Shown: positions 37,184-47,226 of the stretch, one piece after another
Layout of the letters: every line of letters starts with the position of its first letter
How positions within the stretch are numbered: position 1 is the first letter of the stretch
NCBI GenBank assembly: GCA_028280635.1
Contig: JANQLM010000043.1
Span: 62,001 to 126,000 of the forward strand
Source of the DNA: Halieaceae bacterium
GTDB lineage: Bacteria > Pseudomonadota > Gammaproteobacteria > Pseudomonadales > Halieaceae
Length of the DNA: 64,000 nucleotides
Reading direction: 5' to 3'
Notes under the pieces: model-generated
Database searches by the model: none
What the model was told of the DNA's origin: nothing
What the model saw: the letters and a program-made list of their open reading frames with translations, nothing else
Position numbers and translations under genes: made by a program

Positions 37184-37952
37184 ATTGGGGGGTGCCGGTG
37201 GGGATGTTGTAGCGCTGATCCCACTTGCGGATGATGGCGGCGTGGCTACCGTCTTCAACGGTCTCGGCGAGAGCCTTGTTGAAGGCATCGATCATCGCCT
37301 GGCTGCCCTCGACCTCGCGGGACGCCGCCACATGGCGGCTGCGGCCCGGCAGCATGATCGGGGCTACCTCGAACTTGTGCGCCTGGGTCTGCAGATACTC
37401 GTTGAGCTGCAGCGCCATGGTGCGCTGGTCACCGACCACCACATCGACGCGGCCGTTCAGCAGGTCCATGAGATTCTGGATCAGATGATTCTCTTCCACC
37501 AGCCGCAGGCCGGGAATGCTCTCGAAGTCCACACCGTAGGCGTAGTCGGAGCGCACGCCCAGGCGCTTGCCGCGTAGCTGCGCCAGGTCGCGGAATATCT
37601 CCGGGTTGGCGCGCAGTGACACCAGGATCAACTGGCTTTCCAGGTAGGGTTCACTGAAGATGAAATCCCGCTCGCGTTCATCACTGTGCCAGGCGGTAGC
37701 CAGGGCGTCATATAGGCCGATGCGCACGCCCTCCATGGCCCGCGACCAGATCTCAATCTCGATCTCCGCGTCGTAACCGGCGCGCTCCATCACATGGCTT
37801 ACCAGTTCCAGGGCCAGGCCCTGCTCGGGCAGTTTTTTGTCCGCATAAGGCGGCGAGGTGTTGGCCAGCAGCCGCACCGTCTCAGCGGCAGCCGGCAGTG
37901 CCAGCGCCACGGAGATGACAAGTGCAGTGGTGAGCGTCTGGGTCTTGGTCAT
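37182..37952 (-). CDS. Periplasmic substrate-binding protein (SBP_bac_3 type)
   Basis: Signal peptide at MTKTQTLTTALVISVALALPAAA; PYADKKLPEQGLALELVSHVMERAGYDAEIE. Confidence 0.9.
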   Translation of the reverse strand: MTKTQTLTTALVISVALALPAAAETVRLLANTSPPYADKKLPEQGLALELVSHVMERAGYDAEIEIEIWSRAMEGVRIGLYDALATAWHSDERERDFIFSEPYLESQLILVSLRANPEIFRDLAQLRGKRLGVRSDYAYGVDFESIPGLRLVEENHLIQNLMDLLNGRVDVVVGDQRTMALQLNEYLQTQAHKFEVAPIMLPGRSRHVAASREVEGSQAMIDAFNKALAETVEDGSHAAIIRKWDQRYNIPTGTPQ

Positions 37953-38005
37953 GAAAAGCTCCTCAAAATCGGGCGCAAGAATAGCACAGCGACATGACAG
38001 CGCAT

Positions 38006-38482
38006 TCAGGGCGCTGGCAGCGCGCGAATCTGCCCGGCCACGTCTTCGACAATGGCGTTCGGCACCGGCACGCTCAGGTTGTACTGGGCAATCTTCCAGC
38101 GCCCCTCTTCCAACACCACCACGCCGGAGCCGCGGCACTGTCCCAGCCGATCGTGCTGCAGCAACTCATCAAACAGGGCCCACTGGCCGCCGGAGCCCAT
38201 ATCGATGTGGCGCTCGGTGGGTGTATAGGTCCAGCCGCGTCCCTTCGGGAAGTACTGGTTGACGAAGTCGCGGAACTCCTGGCCCTGCCAGCGCTCTGTG
38301 CCGTCGGTACCCAGGAACACCACACCGTCAGTCATCAAGTCGAAGTAGGCGGGCTGGTCCGCCCGTGAGGCGGCGGAGTGAAAAGCATCGATTGCCGCGG
38401 CCACCGCACGCTCTTCAGCCAGGCCAGTGACAGGCTGGGCGCAGGCGATCAACAGCAACAGGGTAAGCAGGCGTGCACGCAT
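38006..38482 (-). CDS. SnoaL/NTF2-like (DUF4440-like) secreted protein
   Basis: 158 aa; signal peptide; IDAFHSAASRADQPAYFDLMTDGVVFLGTDGTERW. Confidence 0.85.
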   Translation of the reverse strand: MRARLLTLLLLIACAQPVTGLAEERAVAAAIDAFHSAASRADQPAYFDLMTDGVVFLGTDGTERWQGQEFRDFVNQYFPKGRGWTYTPTERHIDMGSGGQWALFDELLQHDRLGQCRGSGVVVLEEGRWKIAQYNLSVPVPNAIVEDVAGQIRALPAP

Positions 38483-38592
38483 GATGTGGTCTCCATAAGA
38501 TAGAGCGAGGATTGTAACCCGCGCCGGCGGCGAAACGGGGACCCGGCTGTTGTTATACTCCCGACTCAGCCACTCACTGGCGTGGAGACACC

Positions 38593-39213
38593 ATGGGATT
38601 CTACGACCGTTATATCCTGCCGCGATTTATCAACTGCGCCTGCGGTACCAAGCCCATCACCCGGCAGCGCGAGAAAGTCGTGCCGCTGGCTGCGGGTACG
38701 GTACTGGAAATTGGCGTCGGCACCGGTCTCAACCTGCGGCACTACGACCACGGCAAGGTCGACAAGGTAATCGGCCTGGACCCGTCAGAGGAGTCCTGGG
38801 AGATTGCCCGGCGAAACAATCCAGACCTGCCATTCGCACTGGAGTTCATCGGCCTGCCGGGCGAGGAAATCCCGCTGGAAGATGCCAGCGTCGACACAGT
38901 GATGGTGACCTATGCCCTGTGCACCATCCCCGACCCCGTCGCCGCACTGCACGGCATGCGCCGGGTGCTGCGTCCGGGGGGCAAGCTGGTGTTCTGCGAA
39001 CACGGCGAAGCGCCGGACCCGGGGGTGAAGAAATGGCAGGACCGCATCAACCCGCTGTGGAGGACTTTCACCGGCGGCTGCAATCTGCACCGCCCCATTC
39101 CCAGCCTGCTGGAGAGCGGCGGCTTCAACATCACCACGATTGACACCATGTACCTGCCCAGCACACCCCGCTTCGCCGGCTTCAACTATTGGGGTGTTGC
39201 CGAGCACGCCTGA
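38593..39213 (+). CDS. Class I SAM-dependent methyltransferase
   Basis: 206 aa; VLEIGVGTGLNLRHYD..VMVTYALCTIPDPVAALHGMRRVLRPGGKLVFCEHG. Confidence 0.93.
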   Translation: MGFYDRYILPRFINCACGTKPITRQREKVVPLAAGTVLEIGVGTGLNLRHYDHGKVDKVIGLDPSEESWEIARRNNPDLPFALEFIGLPGEEIPLEDASVDTVMVTYALCTIPDPVAALHGMRRVLRPGGKLVFCEHGEAPDPGVKKWQDRINPLWRTFTGGCNLHRPIPSLLESGGFNITTIDTMYLPSTPRFAGFNYWGVAEHA

Positions 39214-39225
39214 TAGAAAAACGGC

Positions 39226-40530
39226 CTACAGGTAGTCTTTGGCCTTGAAGTAGCTCATGCCGACGGCGTAGGCGGGGCGGCGGAGGTATTTGCCGCCGGG
39301 GAAGGCCATATGGCGGATGCTGCTGAGCATGTCGAAGCGGTCGCTTTCACCGTGTATGGCCTCGGCAATGATTCGCGCCATGATATGGGTGGGTGCCACG
39401 CCGTGGCCCGAATAGGCCTGCACGTAGTAGAGGTTATCGGCGAGTTTGCCCAACTGCGGCATGCGGTTGATGCTGATCCCCATCTGCCCGTCCCAGGCGT
39501 AATCGATCTTCACGCCCTCGAGCTGGGGGAATACCTTGAGCATCTTGTTGACCATGACCGACTGGTAGTCCACCGGCACCAGACCGGTGTAGTTGGACAG
39601 TCCGCCGAACAGCAGGCGGTTGTCCCCGGTGCGCCGGAAGTAGTCGAGAGCGGTGCGCGGGTCGCATACGGCGACATCTTTAGGGAGCACCTCGTGGGCC
39701 AGCTCTTCGCCCAGCGGCTCGGTGGCGATCATGCAGGTGCTCGCCGGCAGCACGCGGCTGGCCAGCCGCGGTACCAGGTTCTCCATGTAGGCGTTGCCGC
39801 ACAGCACCACGCGCCTGGCGCGCACGCTGCCGTGCTCAGTGCGCAGGGTGACGCGCTCTCCGTGTTCGATTGAGGTCACCTTGCTCTGCTCAAATACCCG
39901 CGCGCCCTGGCTAACGGCCGCTTTCGCTTCACCGAGGCACAGGTTCAGCGGGTGCAGGTGGCCGCCGCCGTTGGCATTGTAGAGCCCGCCCAGGTAACGC
40001 TCGGAGCCCACAAACTCCTTCACCTCGTCGCGGTCCAACATGACCAGTTCGTGGGGGTAGCCGGCTTCTCGCTGCTCTTTCCGGGTCTCGCGGAACCAGC
40101 CCAGATGCTTGGGCTTCAGGGCCACGTCGCAGTAACCCCAGCGAATATCGCAATCGATGGCGTAACGCGCCACGCGCTCGCGGATGATTTCCACACACTC
40201 AACACCCATGTCGTAGATGCGGCGTACGCCATCTTCACCGATCTGGCTGCGAAATTTGTCCGGGTCATGACCCAGGCCGCCAATAATCTGGCCGCCATTG
40301 CGCCCGCTGGCGCCCCAGGCCACGCGATTCGCCTCCAGCAACACCACCTGGTCACCGCGCTCGGTCAGTTCCAGCATGGTGTTCACCCCGCTGAAGCCGC
40401 CGCCGACGATCGCCACATCCGCCTCGATGTCATTCTCGAGAGTCGGATAGCCCACGTCGTTGAGGGCGGTGGCGGCATACCAGGAGCCGGTGTGCTCGCG
40501 GGTATTTATCGGAAGTCGTAGTCCGAACAT
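39226..40530 (-). CDS. FAD-dependent amine oxidoreductase, gamma-glutamylputrescine oxidase (PuuB)-like
   Basis: 434 aa; HTGSWYAATAL..ADVAIVGGGFSGVNTMLELTERGDQVVLLEANRVAWGASGRNGGQ. Confidence 0.88.
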   Translation of the reverse strand: MFGLRLPINTREHTGSWYAATALNDVGYPTLENDIEADVAIVGGGFSGVNTMLELTERGDQVVLLEANRVAWGASGRNGGQIIGGLGHDPDKFRSQIGEDGVRRIYDMGVECVEIIRERVARYAIDCDIRWGYCDVALKPKHLGWFRETRKEQREAGYPHELVMLDRDEVKEFVGSERYLGGLYNANGGGHLHPLNLCLGEAKAAVSQGARVFEQSKVTSIEHGERVTLRTEHGSVRARRVVLCGNAYMENLVPRLASRVLPASTCMIATEPLGEELAHEVLPKDVAVCDPRTALDYFRRTGDNRLLFGGLSNYTGLVPVDYQSVMVNKMLKVFPQLEGVKIDYAWDGQMGISINRMPQLGKLADNLYYVQAYSGHGVAPTHIMARIIAEAIHGESDRFDMLSSIRHMAFPGGKYLRRPAYAVGMSYFKAKDYL

Positions 40531-40700
40531 GCGCTTATTCCTGTATCAAGCGTAGTCAACAAGCAGCGTATCAAGCCTGCTGGCGGGCCATCATAGCAAG
40601 GCCGGCCTGCGAAACTTTCTTCGCGTATAGGCACGGTTGTTGTGGGTGTACTGCTTGGCTAGCCTTGCTCGATTCGCAATTAAAAGGTAGCGGAATACCC

Positions 40701-42242
40701 TTGTCTGATTACGACTCCATCATCATCGGCGCGGGCCACAACGGCCTGGTCTGTGCGGCCTACCTGGCGCGGGCCGGTCAACGCGTGCTGGTGCTGGAGG
40801 CTGCCGCGGAACCGGGCGGCCTGGCGGCTACTCGAGAGTTTCACCCCGGCTTCCGGGTCAGTGTGGCACATACACTTCATCACTTTTCAAAAAAGGTGGT
40901 AAACGAACTGGGGCTTGCCAGGCACGGCTACCGGCCCGGTGAGCCGCTGACCACCACCGGACTGTCTGCCGACGGCCAGCACGTGAGCATCAAGGGGAAC
41001 CTCGTAAAAGGCGTGAGCAGTGCTGACGCCACAGCCTTCACCGAATACCAGGCGACGCTGGAGAAGTTCGCCGCGGCCCTGGACCCGTTCTGGATGAAGA
41101 CCATGCCGCGCATCGGCAACAACAGCCTGAAAGAGATGCTGACTTTCGCGCAGGTCGGCCTGAAGCTGCGGCTGCTGGGTGCTGACGATATGCGTGAGTT
41201 CTTCCGGGTCGCCTCGTTGCCGATCCGCGACCTGATGGATGAGCACTACGACAGCGACATCCTCAAGGCCGTGCTGAGCTGGGACGCGGTCATCGGGTCT
41301 ACCCAGGCGCCGCGTTCACCCAACAACACTGTGTTGACCATGCTCTATCGAATGACCGGTGAGTCCGGCGGCGCCCACGCGGTTCCCGCCGGCGGCATGG
41401 CAGGGCTGGTGAATGCCCTCGCGGCGGCCGCCGAATCCCAGGGCGCAGAGTTGCGCTACGGCGCACCGGTCAAGCGTATCGCGGTCGAGGGCGACGAGCA
41501 CGGCCAGCGCGCCACCGGAGTGGTGCTGGCCAACGGCGAGAGCCTGTCGGCGCCGCGGGTAATCTCCGCCACCGATCCCAAGCGCACCTTTTTCGAGCTG
41601 CTGGGTGCACGGCACCTGGAGATAGAATTCACCAACCGCATCCGCCGGCTGCGCACCGACGGCCAGGTGGCCAAGCTGCACCTGGCACTTAGCGAACTGC
41701 CGCGCTTTACCGGTGTTGAAAGGCCCGACGGTCGCCTGATCATTGCGCCGAAGATGGACAGCCTGGAGTTTGCCTGGGACGACGCAAAGTTCGGCCGCCT
41801 GCCGGAGCGGCCGGCGCTGGAAGTGGTGATCCCCAGCCTGCGCGAACCCGGCCTGGCACCTGCCGGCCAGCACGTGCTGTCGGCCCACGTCATGTATGTC
41901 CCGCGCCGCCTGGAAGACGGCTGGACCGAAGCCGCCAAAACCGAACTGCAGGGCAAGGTGATGCAGACCCTGGCTCAGTACGCACCCGGTATTGAAGACC
42001 TGGTACTGCACGCCGAGCTGCTCACCCCCCAGGACCTGGAAGAGCACTGGAACGTTACCGGCGGCCACTGGCACCACACCGAGTTGGCCATGGACCAGAT
42101 GCTGATGATGCGGCCGACCTACGAGGCGGCCCAGCACAGCACGCCGGTCCCCGGCCTGTTTATTTGCGGTGCCGGCTGCCACCCGGGTGGCGGCGTCATG
42201 GGTGGGCCGGGCCACAATGCGGCGGGAGAGATCCTACGATGA
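40701..42242 (+). CDS. NAD(P)/FAD-dependent oxidoreductase, phytoene desaturase/PYROXD2-like (paralog 1)
   Basis: TTG start; YDSIIIGAGHNGLVCAAYLARAGQRVLVLE; C-terminal GAGCHPGGGVMGGPGHNAAGEIL. Confidence 0.9.
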   Translation: MSDYDSIIIGAGHNGLVCAAYLARAGQRVLVLEAAAEPGGLAATREFHPGFRVSVAHTLHHFSKKVVNELGLARHGYRPGEPLTTTGLSADGQHVSIKGNLVKGVSSADATAFTEYQATLEKFAAALDPFWMKTMPRIGNNSLKEMLTFAQVGLKLRLLGADDMREFFRVASLPIRDLMDEHYDSDILKAVLSWDAVIGSTQAPRSPNNTVLTMLYRMTGESGGAHAVPAGGMAGLVNALAAAAESQGAELRYGAPVKRIAVEGDEHGQRATGVVLANGESLSAPRVISATDPKRTFFELLGARHLEIEFTNRIRRLRTDGQVAKLHLALSELPRFTGVERPDGRLIIAPKMDSLEFAWDDAKFGRLPERPALEVVIPSLREPGLAPAGQHVLSAHVMYVPRRLEDGWTEAAKTELQGKVMQTLAQYAPGIEDLVLHAELLTPQDLEEHWNVTGGHWHHTELAMDQMLMMRPTYEAAQHSTPVPGLFICGAGCHPGGGVMGGPGHNAAGEILR

Positions 42243-43864
42243 AGCGCTATGACGCGGTGATTATCGGGGCGGGTCACAACGGCCTGACCAATGCGGCCTA
42301 CCTGGCCAAGGCCGGCCTGGACGTGCTGGTGGTCGAGAAGAACGACTACATCGGCGGCGCGGCGGTCTCCCGCCAGATGACGGAAGGCTGGTGGTACTCG
42401 AGTTGCTCCTACGTGTGTTCGATGATGCGCCAGTCCATCCACCGCGACCTGGACCTGACCCGCCACGGCCTGATCCTGGTGCCCTACCTTGGGACGGTGA
42501 ATTTCGGCGACAAGGTCGGCGACACACTGATGAGCTATCACGCGGAGGGCCCGGCCTACAACGCCCTGCGCAAGCGCAACCCCCACGACGCGGACGCCAT
42601 GTTCCGCTTCCAGACCGATCTCAACCGCTACGCCCAGCTGATTCGCAAGACCCTGCTGCGCACCCCGCCGGACCCTGCGCGTATGCGACCGCGGGACATC
42701 CAGGAGCTGCTGTTCCTGGCCAAGGAATTCTGGAACCTGGGCGAGCGTGAGCTTTACGAGTACGTGCGCTTCTTTACCATGAGCGCGGCGGACTTCCTGG
42801 AAGACTACTTCGAGGACGAACTGATCAAGGGCGCCATGGCGTCACCGGGCATCATCGGTACGGCACTGGGCGTTTATTCGCCGGGTTCCGCCTACATCCT
42901 GCTGCACCACGTGATGGGCGACGTCGACGGTTCCATCGGCGCCTGGGGCCTGGCCCGCGGCGGCATGGGCGCGATTTCCAACGCCATTGCCGGTGCTGTG
43001 AAACAGCACGGCGGGGAGATTCGCACCGAGGCCGGGGTCGAGCAGATCATTGTGCGTGGCGGCAGGGCCGTGGGCGTCGCCCTGGAGTCCGGTGAAGAGG
43101 TTTACAGCGACATCGTGGTGTCCAACCTTGACGCCAAGCGCACTTTCACCAAAGTGATGGACAAGAAGGACCTGCCGCCGGGCATCTACGAGAAGGCCAG
43201 GAACTTCAAGATTCGCGGCTCCTCCGGCAAGGTCAATATCGCCCTGTCGGGCCTGCCGAAGTTTATCGGCGTGCCGGAGGGCAATCGCTACATCAACCGC
43301 GGTGGCCAGGGTTTCTGCGGCAGCATGGGCACCATGGAACGCGCCTACGACTGCTGGAAACGCGGCACCTGGTCCGAGGACCCCTTCATCGAGTCGGTGA
43401 TCCCTTCGGCCTGGGACCCCACCGTGGCGCCCACCGGCCAGCACTGGATGTCGAATTTCATCCAGTACTGCCCGCCGGAACTGGCTGACGGCCCCTGGAC
43501 CCCCGAGAAACGTGACGCCTTTGGCCAGACCGTGGTCAACAAGATTGAGCGACACGCGCCGGGCTTCAAGGACCTGATCGTCCACATGGAAGTGCGCACG
43601 CCTCACGAGATCGAAAACGAGGTGGGACTCACCGAGGGCAACATCTTCCAGGGCGAGCTGACCATCGACCAGTTGCTTTTCAACCGCCCCTTCCCCGGCT
43701 ACGCCCAGTACCGCATGCCGGTGAAAAACATGTACATGTGCGGCTCGTCCACTCACCCGGGTGGGGGTGTGTCCTCTGCCTGCGGCGCCAACGCGGCGCG
43801 GGAAATCCTGATGGACCTGAAGCGCCCCAACACCGTGCCAGAAGACGACTGCTACGACGAGTAG
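42239..43864 (+). CDS. NAD(P)/FAD-dependent oxidoreductase, phytoene desaturase/PYROXD2-like (paralog 2)
   Basis: 4-bp ATGA overlap with paralog 1; YDAVIIGAGHNGLTNAAYLAKAG; CGSSTHPGGGVSSACGANAAREIL. Confidence 0.92.
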   Translation: MKRYDAVIIGAGHNGLTNAAYLAKAGLDVLVVEKNDYIGGAAVSRQMTEGWWYSSCSYVCSMMRQSIHRDLDLTRHGLILVPYLGTVNFGDKVGDTLMSYHAEGPAYNALRKRNPHDADAMFRFQTDLNRYAQLIRKTLLRTPPDPARMRPRDIQELLFLAKEFWNLGERELYEYVRFFTMSAADFLEDYFEDELIKGAMASPGIIGTALGVYSPGSAYILLHHVMGDVDGSIGAWGLARGGMGAISNAIAGAVKQHGGEIRTEAGVEQIIVRGGRAVGVALESGEEVYSDIVVSNLDAKRTFTKVMDKKDLPPGIYEKARNFKIRGSSGKVNIALSGLPKFIGVPEGNRYINRGGQGFCGSMGTMERAYDCWKRGTWSEDPFIESVIPSAWDPTVAPTGQHWMSNFIQYCPPELADGPWTPEKRDAFGQTVVNKIERHAPGFKDLIVHMEVRTPHEIENEVGLTEGNIFQGELTIDQLLFNRPFPGYAQYRMPVKNMYMCGSSTHPGGGVSSACGANAAREILMDLKRPNTVPEDDCYDE

Positions 43865-43894
43865 CAGGACGAACCGTAGAGAGAAGAGACGGAT

Positions 43895-45121
43895 ATGACT
43901 GCTGAAGAGAACAGCCTGCGTCACGCGACCGCGCCGGATCCCTACGCCGACGAGCGCCTGACCCTGTCGCCTTTCCACCCCCGCCAGGCGGCCCTGAATA
44001 TCCGCGAGGCCTGGTCCGAGTGGAACGGCTACCGGTTTGCCGACTACTACTACGATGTGGAGTACGAGTACTTCTGCATTCGCAATACCGTGGGCACCTA
44101 CGACATCTCACCCATGCAGAAGTACCACATCGAGGGTCCGGACGCTGAAGCCATGCTTGATCGTATGGTGACCCGCGACGTGACCAGGCTGCAGGAAGGC
44201 AGGGTGACCTATGTGTGCTGGTGCACCGACACCGGCCGCATGATCGACGACGGCACAATCTTTCGGCTGGGCCCGGAGAAGTTCATGCTGACCTGCGGCA
44301 GCCCCAGCCTGGCCTGGCTGAAGAAAGCCCGCTTCGGCTTCGACAACCTGACCATCACCGACATGACCGACAACATCGCCGGACTGTCGGTGCAGGGCCC
44401 CTGCTCCTGCGCCACACTGAAGGCCATGGGCCTGGAGGGCATCGACCAGCTCAAGCCGTTCAATATCGCGTATTTCGACTTCGGCGGCGGCGAGCTGATG
44501 GTGTCACGCACCGGCTTTACGGGCGATCTGGGCTACGAGCTGTGGATCGAGCCGCGGCTGGCGCTGCAGATGTGGGATGCACTGTACTCTGCAGGCGAAA
44601 ACTACGGCATCCAGCCCTACGGCGAGGCGGCCACCAACATGGCGCGTCTCGAGGCGGGCTTCATCATGCCCGACATGGAATTCCACGAGGCGCTGAAGAC
44701 GGTGCACCTCAACCACGATCAGAGTCCCTTCGAGCTGAACCTGGGCTGGCTGGTGGACTTCAAGAAACCCCACTTCAATGGCCGCCGCGCGCTGCTGGAG
44801 GAGCGTGAACGCGGGCCCACCTACACACTGACCAAGCTGGATATCGAGGGGAATAAAGTTGCCGAAGGCTCATGGATCTACGCCGACAAGGGCTGCCGCA
44901 AGCATGTGGGCTATGTAACATCAGCCATGTGGTCACCGGCGGTGAAGGCCAATATCGCCCTGGCCATGATCGAAACCGAGCACCTCAAGGGCGAGTTGTG
45001 GGCGGAAATCTACTACGACAAGGAGCTGCGCCAGTACGAAAAGATAGCCCGCTGCACCGTGGTCGACAAACCCTTCTGGGCGCCGGACCGGGCTCGCGCC
45101 ACACCGCCGGCGGATGCCTAG
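43895..45121 (+). CDS. Aminomethyltransferase (GcvT)-like folate-binding protein
   Basis: 408 aa; YDISPMQKYHIEGPDAEAMLDRMVTRDV..SRTGFTGDLGYELWIEP. Confidence 0.92.
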   Translation: MTAEENSLRHATAPDPYADERLTLSPFHPRQAALNIREAWSEWNGYRFADYYYDVEYEYFCIRNTVGTYDISPMQKYHIEGPDAEAMLDRMVTRDVTRLQEGRVTYVCWCTDTGRMIDDGTIFRLGPEKFMLTCGSPSLAWLKKARFGFDNLTITDMTDNIAGLSVQGPCSCATLKAMGLEGIDQLKPFNIAYFDFGGGELMVSRTGFTGDLGYELWIEPRLALQMWDALYSAGENYGIQPYGEAATNMARLEAGFIMPDMEFHEALKTVHLNHDQSPFELNLGWLVDFKKPHFNGRRALLEERERGPTYTLTKLDIEGNKVAEGSWIYADKGCRKHVGYVTSAMWSPAVKANIALAMIETEHLKGELWAEIYYDKELRQYEKIARCTVVDKPFWAPDRARATPPADA

Positions 45122-45203
45122 GGCGAGGTTGCCATAACAGGCATCGTTCGGTGCTCATTATCTGATTGGTCACTCGCGCCTGGGCGGCAACGACCTTGAG
45201 TGG

Positions 45204-45776
45204 CTAACGCAGCCACTTGGGTAGCTGCCCCGGAATGACCGTGACCAGGTCACCCACGGCAATTGTACCCGCCACCTCCACGACACCCACCACGCCGCGC
45301 AGGAACTTCGCTGCCTGGGAAAACTCGGTGGCGGCGACGGGTGCCCCGGAAACGGCTGTGTATTGGGAGGCAATCTCGGCACCCATGTCGGAACAGGGCG
45401 GGTTGTACTCCTCAACCATCAACACGGCACCGGAGGAAAACTCCAGTAGAGTGCCACGGCGCAGCCGGGACAGGCCCGGCACCCCCGACAGACAGAGGTT
45501 GGCACCGAGGGTTTCCGCCCGCAGCGACTCGGACAAACCCATGGCGGCGCCAATCTCGGCCAGTTCTTCCGCCGACACGGCAGACCATTGGCGCTCGTTG
45601 CGCCGCAGGGTTCCGGCGGACTGCTTGTCGCCGCTGTCCCAGCACTCGCGCTGCAGGCCGCGATGGCGATCACCGACGATGCCGTCCATCGCCAGCTCGA
45701 TGCTGTCCTGCGGAGCCTTGCCGAGCTGGCCATCTGCGCCGAGGTAAACGGAAACAACGCTGCCGGTGGCAGTCAC
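45204..45776 (-). CDS. MOSC-domain protein
   Basis: 190 aa; IVGDRHRGLQRECWDSGDKQSAGTLRRNERQWSAVSAEELAEI. Confidence 0.85.
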   Translation of the reverse strand: MTATGSVVSVYLGADGQLGKAPQDSIELAMDGIVGDRHRGLQRECWDSGDKQSAGTLRRNERQWSAVSAEELAEIGAAMGLSESLRAETLGANLCLSGVPGLSRLRRGTLLEFSSGAVLMVEEYNPPCSDMGAEIASQYTAVSGAPVAATEFSQAAKFLRGVVGVVEVAGTIAVGDLVTVIPGQLPKWLR

Positions 45777-45779
45777 GCT

Positions 45780-46136
45780 CTACTCACCCGAGTGATCGAT
45801 CATGTAATAGACCTTGCGCACCTTCTCGACAACCTCGGCCCTGCCCTTCCAGCCATTGGGGAAAATCCAGCTATCTCCCGCCTTGATCTCGGTCACCGCG
45901 CCGGACTCGGAGGTGAGGATCCAGTGACCTTCCAGCAGGTGGCAGAACTCGGTGACGTCCAGGTCCAGGTCCAGCACGCCGGGCTCACATTCCCAGGTAC
46001 CGGCGTAATGGGTACCCGCCTCGTAGAAATTGTTACCCGTCTGCTTCGGCAGCTCGCCGACCGGCTCACCGAATGAGTCTACCGGCTCCAGGTCGCTCAG
46101 GTGGATGCAGTTGTGCTGTGCTTGAATCTCTGGCAT
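45780..46136 (-). CDS. Cupin-domain protein (DUF861-like)
   Basis: 118 aa; AGTWECEPGVLDLDLDVTEFCHLLEGHWILTSESGAVTEIKAGDSWIFPNGWKGRAEVVEKVRKVYYM. Confidence 0.9.
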   Translation of the reverse strand: MPEIQAQHNCIHLSDLEPVDSFGEPVGELPKQTGNNFYEAGTHYAGTWECEPGVLDLDLDVTEFCHLLEGHWILTSESGAVTEIKAGDSWIFPNGWKGRAEVVEKVRKVYYMIDHSGE

Positions 46137-46207
46137 GGAATATCTCCTCTTAAAAGGTGGGTGATAGCTCGGTTTGTTGCAGATGTGCGTGTCTTGCGGT
46201 GGGTGGG

Positions 46208-47068
46208 TCAGGCGACCTGCGTGGCGGCTTCCCGAGCCTCCTCAGCTTCGATCTCCTTCTTCCACTCATTCATGTTGGCTTCGATGGCGAAAAAGCCAAC
46301 AATCCACAGGGTTTCGTCCCAGGCGTAGTAATAGTGACCCAGATAGGCCCACCAGGCCGCCATGGCCCACAGGCCGGTGTAGAGAAACAGCTTGGAAGAC
46401 TCGATGGCAGTGACGAAGCGACCGCGGGTGATACCCCGGTCCTGTAGCCGCACCATGATCTCGATAGTGGCCAGAATGAGCAGCCAGACCACCACTTCCA
46501 GCCAATCCACCAGCGCCAGGCGCTGCTCCAGGGCAAGGCCATCCGCGTCGCTCACCACCAGCCCGGGCTCGGTGTAGAAAAACTGGCCGGCGCTGGACAG
46601 GGCGTTGCAGTTCTCCGCAGTGATCGTGGTGTATTCGATATTACGCACGAAAGACAGGCCCTGGCCCAGCAGCTCGCAAAGCCGGGTCACGCCCTCAACG
46701 GCCTGCGCGTTGCTGATTTCCCAGTAGATGACGCCGAAGGCGTAAATCGAGTGAGCCAGCACCAGGTAGCACACCAGGCGCACGCCGTGGACCAGGCGCA
46801 TGACCAACGGCCGTTCCTGTAGCTCGTCGGACAGCACGTAGGTCTCGAGCTCAAACAGCAGCAACAGGATGAACCAGGCAGATTCGTCGATGGTGGTGGC
46901 AAAGGCCCGCATCCATTTGAGAAAGCTGCCGCCATTGCGCATTTCATGAGAAGCGGCTTCGATATCTTCGAGGATGTAGAGACCGAAGTTGACAAGCAAC
47001 AGCGCATACACGGTGACCTTGATCACCTGCCGTGTGTCCCACTTGAAGGTCGCTACTGCCTCGGTCAT
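46208..47068 (-). CDS. Integral membrane protein of unknown function
   Basis: 286 aa, about six hydrophobic segments; no recognised family. Confidence 0.75.
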   Translation of the reverse strand: MTEAVATFKWDTRQVIKVTVYALLLVNFGLYILEDIEAASHEMRNGGSFLKWMRAFATTIDESAWFILLLLFELETYVLSDELQERPLVMRLVHGVRLVCYLVLAHSIYAFGVIYWEISNAQAVEGVTRLCELLGQGLSFVRNIEYTTITAENCNALSSAGQFFYTEPGLVVSDADGLALEQRLALVDWLEVVVWLLILATIEIMVRLQDRGITRGRFVTAIESSKLFLYTGLWAMAAWWAYLGHYYYAWDETLWIVGFFAIEANMNEWKKEIEAEEAREAATQVA

Positions 47069-47226
47069 CGAAACCCGGCACCATGCCGTAACTATCGTTG
47101 CAGCGACCGATTACACCCTGTCCAACAGCACAGTTCTTCCGCGCGTGACGGCCCGGAGAACAGCGTGCAGGGGCTTCGCTATACTCGAGCACTCTCGCCC
47201 ATCAAAGCGCACGCGCAGGTGGTTCG

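Noticed and set aside
40701-43864. Carotenoid biosynthesis cluster, suggested by phytoene desaturase-like folds
   Set aside because: No crtB/crtE/crtY-like genes nearby; neighbours are amine/C1-metabolism types
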